6,898 nucleotides of DNA from Roseovarius sp. UBA3070 (lineage in GTDB: Bacteria; Pseudomonadota; Alphaproteobacteria; Rhodobacterales; Rhodobacteraceae): positions 1-6,898 of the forward strand of contig DFBW01000300.1 of the NCBI GenBank assembly GCA_002366775.1, given 5' to 3'. Below, one piece after another: positions 1 through 5,412 of this stretch. The notes beneath the pieces are model-generated. The model saw nothing but the letters and a program-made list of their open reading frames with translations. It was not told the DNA's origin and did no database searches. Every line of letters begins with the position of its first letter. Within the stretch, counting starts at the first letter, position 1. The position numbers and the translations under genes were made by a program.

Positions 1-282
1 GGCTTTACCCGTGATACCGGGCAGTATTTCATGAAGGCCAGTCCGGTGCGGCCGGGTGATTATCATGATTTCTTTGCCGAAATTGACCTTCTGGGCGCGC
101 TCAGTGCCTGCCCCGGGGGGGATTGCTCGTCCGAGCATACCTCGGATGTGGCGGCCTGCTACCCGCTGCTGGTTGAGGTATTTGCGCCCTCAGAAGGGGC
201 GTTGGAGGGTTGGGAAAGCCCTGCGGTGAATGGCTATGATCGCACGCATGGGCGGGTGTTTACCGCGCCACAGCCCGGTTAA
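1..282 (+). CDS. DUF1989 / urea carboxylase-associated family protein, C-terminal part (5' end outside window)
   Basis: The reading frame is open from the first base and ends at TAA 280-282, giving 93 visible residues. The ATG at 31 is probably internal, because the ten codons before it (GFTRDTGQYF) continue in the style of the family. Visible family features are the YFMKASP segment, the FFAEIDLLGALSACPGGDCS block with its two cysteines (about fragment residues 27-46), and a PLLVEVF strand. DUF1989 proteins are found near urea carboxylase/allophanate hydrolase and aminomethyltransferase-like genes. Their biochemical role is poorly defined, and a metal-binding role for the conserved Cys region is only an inference. 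The gene converges on the GST gene, whose stop lies 62 bp away. The family call rests on remembered motifs. The true length and the upstream neighbours cannot be seen. Confidence 0.75.
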   Translation, partial: GFTRDTGQYFMKASPVRPGDYHDFFAEIDLLGALSACPGGDCSSEHTSDVAACYPLLVEVFAPSEGALEGWESPAVNGYDRTHGRVFTAPQPG

Positions 283-299
283 CAGGCCGAAGGCCCCGA

Positions 300-329
300 G
301 CCATCGCCACCCCGGGGGTTGACGATGGC
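300..329. terminator. Inverted repeat between convergent genes, possible bidirectional transcription end
   Basis: GCCATCG (300-306) and CGATGGC (323-329) are perfect 7-bp inverted arms. The GC-rich interior (308-321) can partly continue the stem with mismatches. The element lies in the 62-bp gap between the DUF1989 stop (282) and the GST stop (345), where a terminator serving both strands would be expected. Neither side has a clear T-run: the plus-strand side is followed by a G-run at 332-339. It is therefore not a canonical intrinsic terminator. A smaller GGCC-GAA-GGCC hairpin sits at 285-295. Confidence 0.4.
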
Positions 330-344
330 CAGGGGGGGGCATCG

Positions 345-1214
345 CTATTTCACCAATGCCATAAACGCAGGCCATGCCGCCGGGTCAGCCACGGTTTTGT
401 CACGGCAGAACGGGTTGCAAAAGCCATAGGTTTTGCCATCCATTTCCAGCAGATCGGTGATCGGATCACCTGAATAGGGGCAGGCGTCATTCAGCGGCGT
501 GCCGGTTTCAACCGGCTTGGCAGCCAAAGGCGCAGGGCCGGGCCAGGTGCCAGTATCATAGGATTGGGCATAGCGGTTCAGGGTCTCGCCGTGCACCAGC
601 CCCATCGCGCGCCAACGCCGGAACGCGCCATCGGCCAGATGCGCATCGACATAGGCCTGCGCAGAACCAGAAACCTGCAAGCCATATCCGGCTATCCGTG
701 CCGCCACAGGGGCATAAAACGCATCCGCAGCCGAATAATCCCCGCACAACCACGGCCCCTCTGGTTGGCACGTTTCGCGGGCATGATCCCAAATCAGCTC
801 CAGCCGACGCAGATCCTTTTGCAAGGCCGCATCCGGTTCCACGTTCAAATAGGCTTTGCGCAGATTCATCGGACATGTGCTGCGCAACGCACCAAAGCCC
901 GTTGCCATTTCCGCGGCCAATGCCCGTGCCGTGGCCCGTGCTTTGGGGGCGGTGGGCCAGAGACCTGCCTCGGGATGGCGGCTTGCCAACTCCTCGGCTA
1001 TGGCCAGGGATTCGCCAATGATCGCGCCCTCCGGGGTGCGCATGGCGGGCACTGTTTTGGCCGGGGCCCAATCGGGCATCTGTTCGGGCACGCCGCCCTG
1101 CTTGAAATCCACACAGTGCAGGGAGCGTTTGATGCCAAACTTTTCAAACAACAACCAGCCGCGCAGTGACCAGCTGGAATAGGCGTAATCGCCGATAATG
1201 AGTTCATATGTCAT
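345..1214 (-). CDS. Glutathione S-transferase family protein with Cys-containing C-terminal tail
   Basis: The protein has 289 residues, longer than the usual 200-230 of soluble GSTs. Residues 1-80 look like a thioredoxin-fold GST N-domain: a YSSWSLRGWLL motif (11-22) in the position of the glutathione-activating Ser, TVPAM with the cis-proline P56, and the GESLAI glutathione-contact motif (67-72). Residues about 90-215 form a helical C-domain. Residues about 240-289 are an extra tail with C245, C266 and C270 (C-X20-C-X3-C), followed by AWPAFMALV. The likely role is a cytosolic glutathione-dependent transferase or reductase with unknown substrate. The Ser-type motif resembles zeta-like or uncharacterised bacterial GSTs. 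The start ATG is preceded by AGGG eight bases upstream. The gene lies 58 bp downstream of the histidine phosphatase on the same strand, so co-transcription is possible but not shown. The GST assignment is firm; the substrate is unknown. Confidence 0.88.
   Translation of the reverse strand: MTYELIIGDYAYSSWSLRGWLLFEKFGIKRSLHCVDFKQGGVPEQMPDWAPAKTVPAMRTPEGAIIGESLAIAEELASRHPEAGLWPTAPKARATARALAAEMATGFGALRSTCPMNLRKAYLNVEPDAALQKDLRRLELIWDHARETCQPEGPWLCGDYSAADAFYAPVAARIAGYGLQVSGSAQAYVDAHLADGAFRRWRAMGLVHGETLNRYAQSYDTGTWPGPAPLAAKPVETGTPLNDACPYSGDPITDLLEMDGKTYGFCNPFCRDKTVADPAAWPAFMALVK
405..482 (-). other. TRASH-like C-X20-C-X3-C segment in the GST tail
   Basis: Codons 245-270 of the GST gene encode Cys, 20 residues, Cys, three residues, Cys. 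The local contexts are ACPYSGDPI for the first Cys and YGFCNPFCRDK for the last two. TRASH and YHS-type metal-binding modules are known for a first Cys, a gap of about 19-22 residues containing a short beta hairpin, then C-X3-C. The aromatic and glycine residues just before the second Cys also fit. Metal binding is inferred from the spacing alone. Confidence 0.5.
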
Positions 1215-1272
1215 GGTGGTACCCTAGCGGCGCGTGGGCATGGCTCCTAACCAAAGATTGTGCGCATTCCTA

Positions 1273-1851
1273 TCACGGACAGTGATTGATGCGCTCCACT
1301 TGCCAGTCGGTGCCCGCATTATGCAGCGTGGTGACAGACAGATTGTCAATCTTATGGGCAATCGCCTGTTGAGGGGTCGCCCCATGCGCCCGTTGCACCT
1401 GCGTCAGGATCACGCCGATATGCGCAACAGCAATGATATGCGCGCCTTTGTGTGCTTGGGTGATGGTATCAACAACACGCGCCACACGGGCAGCCGCCAT
1501 GTTCCAGCTTTCGCCATTTGGCGGGGCTATGTCACCCGGTGTCTCCCAATAGGCGCGGCTCAGCTCGGGGTGGGTTTCGGCCACTTCGCTGAAATGTTTC
1601 CCGTCCCAATCGCCAAAATTGAACTCACGCAGATCCTGGTGATGGGGCAGGCGGGTGCGCCCCTGGGCCAATGTATCAGCGGTGGCCGTTGCGCGTTGTA
1701 AATCGGATGAAACAAGCACCGCTTGGGCCGGCAGAAACCCATGTAACCGGGCGATTTGTGCCGTGTCAGATAAATCCGCAGGCACATCGCGCCAGCCAAC
1801 GAAGGCTTTCTCGTGGGTTGGCCCGTGGCGCACCCAATGCCAGGTGGTCAT
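1273..1851 (-). CDS. cobC: Histidine phosphatase family protein, probable CobC-like alpha-ribazole phosphatase
   Basis: The protein has 192 residues and all the catalytic marks of the histidine phosphatase (phosphoglycerate mutase-like) superfamily. These are the RHG motif at R8-H9-G10 with the nucleophile H9, R53 in SSDLQRATATA, the acidic E76 in LREFNFGDWDG, and the second His H144 in AVAHIGV. The LREFNFGDWDG block and PPNGESW (111-116) resemble CobC, which removes phosphate from alpha-ribazole 5'-phosphate or adenosylcobalamin 5'-phosphate at the end of cobalamin synthesis. The ATG overlaps the TGA of the upstream cobU gene by four bases (ATGA, 1848-1851), which suggests translational coupling and supports a cobalamin role. 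The family assignment is firm. The specific CobC function is inferred from motif style and neighbour, and a general phosphatase is the alternative. Confidence 0.8.
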   Translation of the reverse strand: MTTWHWVRHGPTHEKAFVGWRDVPADLSDTAQIARLHGFLPAQAVLVSSDLQRATATADTLAQGRTRLPHHQDLREFNFGDWDGKHFSEVAETHPELSRAYWETPGDIAPPNGESWNMAAARVARVVDTITQAHKGAHIIAVAHIGVILTQVQRAHGATPQQAIAHKIDNLSVTTLHNAGTDWQVERINHCP

Positions 1852-2369
1852 GGCATTTCGCCTTTCAACACCTGTGGCAATCCGGCAATCACATGCACAA
1901 CCAGCCCCGCCTTGGCGGCCAGTTTCTGGTTCAGGCGGCCCTGTTCTTCGCGAAAGCGCCGCGCCAGCGCATTTTCAGGCACCACACTTGCGCCCACTTC
2001 ATTGCTGACAATCACAACCGGGGCAGCACACAGCGCCAGCCCCGCCATCAACCCGGCCTGTGCCTCGGCCATGTCAGTCTCGGCCAGTAAGTGATTGCTC
2101 AGCCACATGGTGGCACAATCCAGCAAGACACATGTATCTCCGCCGATTGTCGCCAAGGCGCGCCCCGCATCAAGGGGTTCCTCAATCGTGTGCCAGCCGG
2201 GCCCGCGCGCCTCGCGGTGACGCGCCAGCTTTGCGCGTATCTCATCATCATGGGCCTGCGCCGTCGCCAGATAGACCATCGAGCGCCCGGTGCCCTTCAC
2301 CAGGCCTTCACCAACCGCAGATTTCCCCGAGGCAGCGCCACCTAACACCAATGATAATCCTGGTAACAT
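1848..2369 (-). CDS. cobU: Bifunctional adenosylcobinamide kinase / adenosylcobinamide-phosphate guanylyltransferase (CobU/CobP)
   Basis: This enzyme phosphorylates adenosylcobinamide and then transfers GMP to give AdoCbi-GDP, the activated corrin for nucleotide-loop assembly. From the chosen start there are 173 residues, close to the usual 175-180. The P-loop GGAASGKS lies at 10-17, followed by YLATAQ (33-38). DDEIRAKLARHREAR (41-55) carries H51, in the segment holding the His that is guanylylated in Salmonella CobU. Further on are a DCATMWLSNHL segment, NEVGASVVPENALARRFREE, and an AGLPQVLKG ending, all typical of the family. I chose the ATG at 2369 because MLPGLSLVLGG is the usual beginning of these proteins and AGAGGTG-like purines lie about 11 bases upstream. 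An in-frame GTG at 2411 with AGGGTGA ahead of it would add 14 residues. The stop overlaps the phosphatase ATG. The gene is called cobP in many alphaproteobacteria. Confidence 0.92.
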   Translation of the reverse strand: MLPGLSLVLGGAASGKSAVGEGLVKGTGRSMVYLATAQAHDDEIRAKLARHREARGPGWHTIEEPLDAGRALATIGGDTCVLLDCATMWLSNHLLAETDMAEAQAGLMAGLALCAAPVVIVSNEVGASVVPENALARRFREEQGRLNQKLAAKAGLVVHVIAGLPQVLKGEMP

Positions 2370-2536
2370 AACGACGATTACACCTCTGATTGATCCAGTT
2401 TGATTGGCCACTGCGTATCACCCTGTGGGACACTGAAAAAGGCACAAAACTGCCAACAGCCCGACAGGATAGGCCCATGCCACTGGATGGACGGCAAAAA
2501 TTTCGCAGCACCGCACGGCAATCAGCGCGTTTTCCA

Positions 2537-2556
2537 CCGACGTCTGACAGCGTCGG
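2537..2556. repeat. Inverted repeat with 6-bp arms upstream of coaBC
   Basis: CCGACG (2537-2542) and CGTCGG (2551-2556) are perfect inverted arms separated by eight bases (TCTGACAG). The element ends 10 bp before the TTGACA hexamer, so it could be an operator upstream of a coaBC promoter or a small stem-loop. Its length allows chance occurrence in GC-rich DNA. Confidence 0.35.
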
Positions 2557-2591
2557 CACTTGTTTCTTGACAGGTCAGCCCATACTCTCAG

Positions 2592-2605
2592 CCTGATTAA
2601 TCAGG
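2592..2605. promoter_or_regulatory. Perfect 14-bp palindrome just upstream of coaBC
   Basis: CCTGATTAATCAGG is identical to its reverse complement and has an AT-rich centre. It ends 10 bp before the coaBC ATG and 20 bp downstream of the TTGACA hexamer. Its right arm touches the first of two AGGG purine runs (2603-2606 and 2608-2611) that may serve as ribosome binding site. It could be an operator for a dimeric regulator near the transcription start, or it could affect translation start. The regulator is not identifiable from sequence. Confidence 0.45.
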
Positions 2606-2615
2606 GCAGGGCCTC

Positions 2616-3809
2616 ATGCTTGCATCCAAGAATATCCTTTTGGTCATCGGCGGCGGTATCGCGGCGTTCAAATCGCTTGATCTGATCCGCCGGCTGCGCG
2701 AACGCGGGGCGTCGGTCACGCCGGTCCTGACACGCGCGGGCGAGGAATTTGTCACGCCATTATCGGTGTCTGCGCTGGCGGGCACCAAAGTGTTCCGCGA
2801 TCTGTTTGATCTGACGGATGAGGCCGAGATGGGCCATATTGAACTCAGCCGTTCCGCGGATCTGATCATCGTAGCACCAGCCACCGCTGACCTGATGGCC
2901 AAGATGGCGCAGGGCCACGCGAATGATCTGGCCTCAACGCTTCTTTTGGCCACGGACACGCCGGTTTTGGTGGCCCCGGCAATGAATGTGCGCATGTGGG
3001 ATCATGCTGCGACCCAGCGCAATATTTCCACGCTCAAGGCTGATGGCATCCACTTTGTTGGCCCCAATGAGGGCGATATGGCCTGCGGTGAATATGGCCC
3101 CGGGCGCATGTCTGAACCGTTAGAGATTGTGGCGGCGGCTGAGGCCATGTTGGCCGACGGCCCACTTAAGGGCAAACGGGTGCTGGTCACCTCAGGCCCC
3201 ACGCACGAGCCGATTGACCCGGTGCGCTATATCGCCAACCGTTCCTCTGGGGCGCAAGGCACGGCGATTGCCCGTGCATTGGCCGCTTTGGGCGCGCATG
3301 TGATTTTTGTCACCGGACCCGCCGATGTGCCCGCGCCGGGCGGGGTTGAGGTGGTGCAGGTCGAGACCGCACAACAGATGCTTGAGGCGGTTGAAACGGC
3401 CCTTCCTGCCGATGCGGCCGTATTTGCCGCGGCCGTGGCCGATTGGCGTGTGGCCAGCGCCTCAAACAGCAAAATGAAGAAGACAAAAGGCGGTTTGCCA
3501 GAGCTAAAATTCGCCGAGAACCCTGATATTCTGGCCAGCGTGGCGCAGATGAAAAAGGGACGCCCTGCGTTGGTGGTGGGCTTTGCTGCCGAAACTGACG
3601 ATGTGATCGCCAACGCCACGGCCAAGCGTGAACGCAAGGGCTGTGACTGGATCATCGCCAATGACGTTAGCGCCGAAACCGGCATCATGGGCGGGTCTGA
3701 AAACGATGTGAACCTGATTTCCAATTCAGGGTCCGAGGATTGGCCACGCATGTCGAAAGCTCAGGTTGCAGACAAATTGGCAAATCGGATCGCGCAGGCT
3801 CTGGCCTGA
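2616..3809 (+). CDS. coaBC: Bifunctional phosphopantothenoylcysteine decarboxylase / phosphopantothenate-cysteine ligase (CoaBC, Dfp)
   Basis: This enzyme carries out two steps of coenzyme A synthesis: nucleotide-dependent joining of 4'-phosphopantothenate to cysteine (CoaB), then FMN-dependent decarboxylation to 4'-phosphopantetheine (CoaC). It has 397 residues, close to the E. coli 406. The N-terminal CoaC domain (about 1-185) shows GGGIAAFKS (12-20), the catalytic H74 in EMGHIELS, PAMNVRMW (121-128), and the ACGEYGPGRM flap (156-165) with C157. The CoaB domain (about 187-397) shows VTSGPTHEPIDPVRYIANRSSG (191-212), AAVADWR (272-278), and the K286-x-K-K289 lysines needed for the ligase step. 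Where most homologues read SSGKxG this one has SSGAQG (A213), and ADW replaces the common ADY; both look like lineage variants. The ATG follows AGGGCCTC. dut begins 36 bp downstream, the conserved dfp-dut order of many proteobacteria. Confidence 0.96.
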   Translation: MLASKNILLVIGGGIAAFKSLDLIRRLRERGASVTPVLTRAGEEFVTPLSVSALAGTKVFRDLFDLTDEAEMGHIELSRSADLIIVAPATADLMAKMAQGHANDLASTLLLATDTPVLVAPAMNVRMWDHAATQRNISTLKADGIHFVGPNEGDMACGEYGPGRMSEPLEIVAAAEAMLADGPLKGKRVLVTSGPTHEPIDPVRYIANRSSGAQGTAIARALAALGAHVIFVTGPADVPAPGGVEVVQVETAQQMLEAVETALPADAAVFAAAVADWRVASASNSKMKKTKGGLPELKFAENPDILASVAQMKKGRPALVVGFAAETDDVIANATAKRERKGCDWIIANDVSAETGIMGGSENDVNLISNSGSEDWPRMSKAQVADKLANRIAQALA

Positions 3810-3845
3810 GAATTTGAAAAATTCGCCAGCATAAAAGGGCAGGGG

Positions 3846-4307
3846 ATGGTCACACTTAATTGCGTTTGGGAGGATGAGGCAGACCAATCCTTGGGGCTGC
3901 CAACCTATGAAAGTGCCGGGGCCGCGGGCGCGGACCTGCGCGCGAATTTTCCCAAAATGCAGCGCAACGGCGTGACCATTGAACCGGGCGCGCGCGCGCT
4001 GGTGCCCACAGGGCTGCGGCTGGCCATTCCGGTGGGCTATGAGGTGCAGCTGCGGCCGCGCTCGGGACTTGCGCTGAAACATGGGATCACCCTGCCCAAC
4101 AGCCCCGGTACGATTGACAGCGATTATCGCGGCCCTTTGGGGGTGATCGTGATGAATGCGGGCGCGCAAGCCTTTCATATTGAACACGGAATGCGGATTG
4201 CACAGATGGTCATAGCGCCGGTGGTACGGGGCGAATTGACCTTGGTCGACGCGCTGGATGATACCGCGCGCGGGGCGGGTGGCTTTGGCTCGACCGGGCA
4301 GGGCTGA
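3846..4307 (+). CDS. dut: Deoxyuridine 5'-triphosphate nucleotidohydrolase (dUTPase)
   Basis: This enzyme hydrolyses dUTP to dUMP and pyrophosphate, keeping uracil out of DNA and supplying dUMP for thymidylate synthesis. It acts as a cytosolic homotrimer. At 153 residues it is full length, and all five trimeric-dUTPase motifs are present: [10 protein letters not shown] (24-33), [11 protein letters not shown] (71-81), the GTIDSDYRG core (88-96) with the catalytic D91 and uracil-stacking Y94, RIAQ (117-120), and the flexible C-terminal [10 protein letters not shown] (142-151) with F147, which closes over the substrate. The start is supported by AAAGGG (3834-3839), six bases before the ATG. It follows coaBC by 36 bp and its TGA shares one base with the ATG of the next gene (TGATG, 4305-4309), so it probably sits inside an operon with both. 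Confidence 0.97.
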   Translation: MVTLNCVWEDEADQSLGLPTYESAGAAGADLRANFPKMQRNGVTIEPGARALVPTGLRLAIPVGYEVQLRPRSGLALKHGITLPNSPGTIDSDYRGPLGVIVMNAGAQAFHIEHGMRIAQMVIAPVVRGELTLVDALDDTARGAGGFGSTGQG

Positions 4308-5347
4308 TGGCGCTGGTTTTGATCCTTGCGGCGGGTCTTTGGGGCATTGGTGTGGTGATGGGCACCCCAACCCGGCTGCGCTGGGCGATGATCGGGCTGC
4401 TGTGGCTGGCGGTCATTGGGCTGCATCTGGCTTTGCCTGACGGGCACTCATTGCGCATGGCCACCGGAGAAAGCGCTGCTTTGTGGCTGCTGCTGGGCGG
4501 CTTTGCCTCCCTTGTGCTGGCCTATCGTGCAGGGCTGCGGCGGTTGCGGGCCAAAGCCAAAGCGCGCAGCGCCACCCCCGAATCCGGCGCTGCGTTTTCC
4601 ACTGCCGAGCTTGAGCGCTATGCCCGCCATATCATCCTGCGTGAAATTGGCGGGCCGGGGCAAAAAGCCCTGAAAGAAGCCCGCGTTCTGGTGGTCGGAG
4701 CCGGGGGGCTTGGCTCGCCTGTGCTGATGTATCTGGCAGCCGCTGGCGTGGGCAAAATTGGCGTGATTGATGATGATTATGTCGATGCCTCTAACCTGCA
4801 ACGCCAGATTATCCATACCGATAGCCGTGTCTCTCTGCCCAAGGTGCAATCCGCTGGCGAAGCGATGCAAGACCTGAACCCATTTGTTGAGGTGCACCCC
4901 CTGCAACGCCGCTTAACACCCGATATCGCCAAAGCCCTGTTTGCCGATTACGATTTGATCCTTGATGGCACCGATAATTTTGACACCCGTTATCTGGTCA
5001 ACGCGACGGCTGTTTCTTTGGGTAAACCATTGATATCAGGGGCCTTATCTCAATGGGAGGGGCAGCTAAGCGTGTTTGATCCCGCCACCGGAACCCCCTG
5101 TTACCAGTGTATTTTCCCTCAAGCCCCGGCTGATGGTCTGGCCCCGTCATGTGCCGAGGCGGGCGTGCTGGGCCCCTTGCCCGGTGTGATCGGATCAATG
5201 ATGGCGGTTGAGGCGGTCAAGCTGATCACGCGTGCGGGAACACCCCTGAAAGGTGAAATGCTGATCTATGACGCGCTTTATGGCGAAAGCCGCAAGCTGG
5301 CTCTGAAACCGCGCGCTGATTGTCCGATCTGCGGCACAAATCGCTGA
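4307..5347 (+). CDS. moeB: MoeB/ThiF-family E1-like adenylyltransferase with N-terminal membrane segments
   Basis: E1-like enzymes of this family adenylate the C-terminal glycine of a ubiquitin-like sulfur carrier. MoeB does this for MoaD in molybdopterin synthesis, ThiF for ThiS in thiamine synthesis. Residues about 98-346 form a complete catalytic domain: GAGGLGSP (131-138) for ATP, the acidic DDD at 155-157, NLQRQ (163-167) with R166, K179, and GTDNFDTR (221-228). Zinc is probably held by C265/C268 (CYQC) and C339/C342 (CPIC). C282 in PSCAEAGVLGPLPGVIGS is the family Cys. The first ~75 residues are extra compared with E. coli MoeB (249). They hold three hydrophobic stretches (about 2-19, 26-43, 57-73), then an Arg/Lys-rich stretch (77-87), which predicts a catalytic domain on the cytoplasmic side. 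The start at 4307 overlaps dut. MoeB is the likeliest assignment, but ThiF-like or another carrier partner cannot be excluded. Confidence 0.8.
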   Translation: MALVLILAAGLWGIGVVMGTPTRLRWAMIGLLWLAVIGLHLALPDGHSLRMATGESAALWLLLGGFASLVLAYRAGLRRLRAKAKARSATPESGAAFSTAELERYARHIILREIGGPGQKALKEARVLVVGAGGLGSPVLMYLAAAGVGKIGVIDDDYVDASNLQRQIIHTDSRVSLPKVQSAGEAMQDLNPFVEVHPLQRRLTPDIAKALFADYDLILDGTDNFDTRYLVNATAVSLGKPLISGALSQWEGQLSVFDPATGTPCYQCIFPQAPADGLAPSCAEAGVLGPLPGVIGSMMAVEAVKLITRAGTPLKGEMLIYDALYGESRKLALKPRADCPICGTNR

Positions 5348-5400
5348 CACTCGTGGAGGCGCAATTGCAGGCCCCCACAAAAGCCCCTACCTAAAGGGCA

Positions 5401-5406
5401 AAGGAG
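5401..5406 (+). promoter_or_regulatory. Strong ribosome binding site of the M3 peptidase gene
   Basis: AAGGAG ends six bases before the ATG at 5413, the best Shine-Dalgarno match in the window. It fixes the start of the peptidase gene and suggests independent, efficient translation after the 65-bp gap from the E1-like gene. Confidence 0.8.
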
Positions 5407-5412
5407 ATATCC

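Larger units (their letters stand above)
2370..2615. promoter_or_regulatory. Divergent intergenic region between cobU and coaBC
   Basis: This region of about 246 bp (204 bp if cobU starts at GTG 2411) must contain promoters for both directions. On the plus strand a TTGACA hexamer at 2567-2572 matches a -35 element, but no good -10 lies 16-18 bases beyond it, so the promoter is only tentative. Two inverted repeats (2537-2556 and 2592-2605) are listed separately. TGACAG occurs twice (2545-2550, 2568-2573). I could not place a convincing promoter for the cobU direction. I found no cobalamin riboswitch: the CCGCAACTG-type core and a B12 box are missing. No convincing gene is present. Small open frames here have no family features and poor start contexts. 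Confidence 0.45.

Noticed and set aside
564..1169. Plus-strand open frame of 201 codons opposite the GST gene
   Set aside because: The minus-strand frame carries clear GST motifs. The opposite frame has low-complexity, Arg/Gly/Cys-rich content typical of shadows.
1272..1286. ATCAC-GGACA-GTGAT stem at the stop codon of the histidine phosphatase
   Set aside because: It is only a 5-bp stem, without a T-run, and compatible with chance.
2390..2596. 68-codon plus-strand open frame in the cobU-coaBC gap
   Set aside because: It has no recognisable domain and overlaps the cobU 5' end. The same interval is better explained as regulatory DNA.
2412..2615. Possible cobalamin riboswitch ahead of cobU (a GCCACTGG string occurs at about 2480)
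   Set aside because: The string is on the plus strand, the wrong direction for cobU. The CCGCAACTG-type core and a B12 box could not be found on either strand.
3726..4370. Antisense open frame of 214 codons opposite dut
   Set aside because: It shows no protein-family features and overlaps three confirmed plus-strand genes. It is a codon-bias shadow.
5353..5378. GTGGAGGC/GCCCCCAC imperfect hairpin after the E1-like gene
   Set aside because: It has one mismatch, a 10-base loop and no T-run. It is too weak to call a terminator, and it lies in a short gap between same-strand genes.
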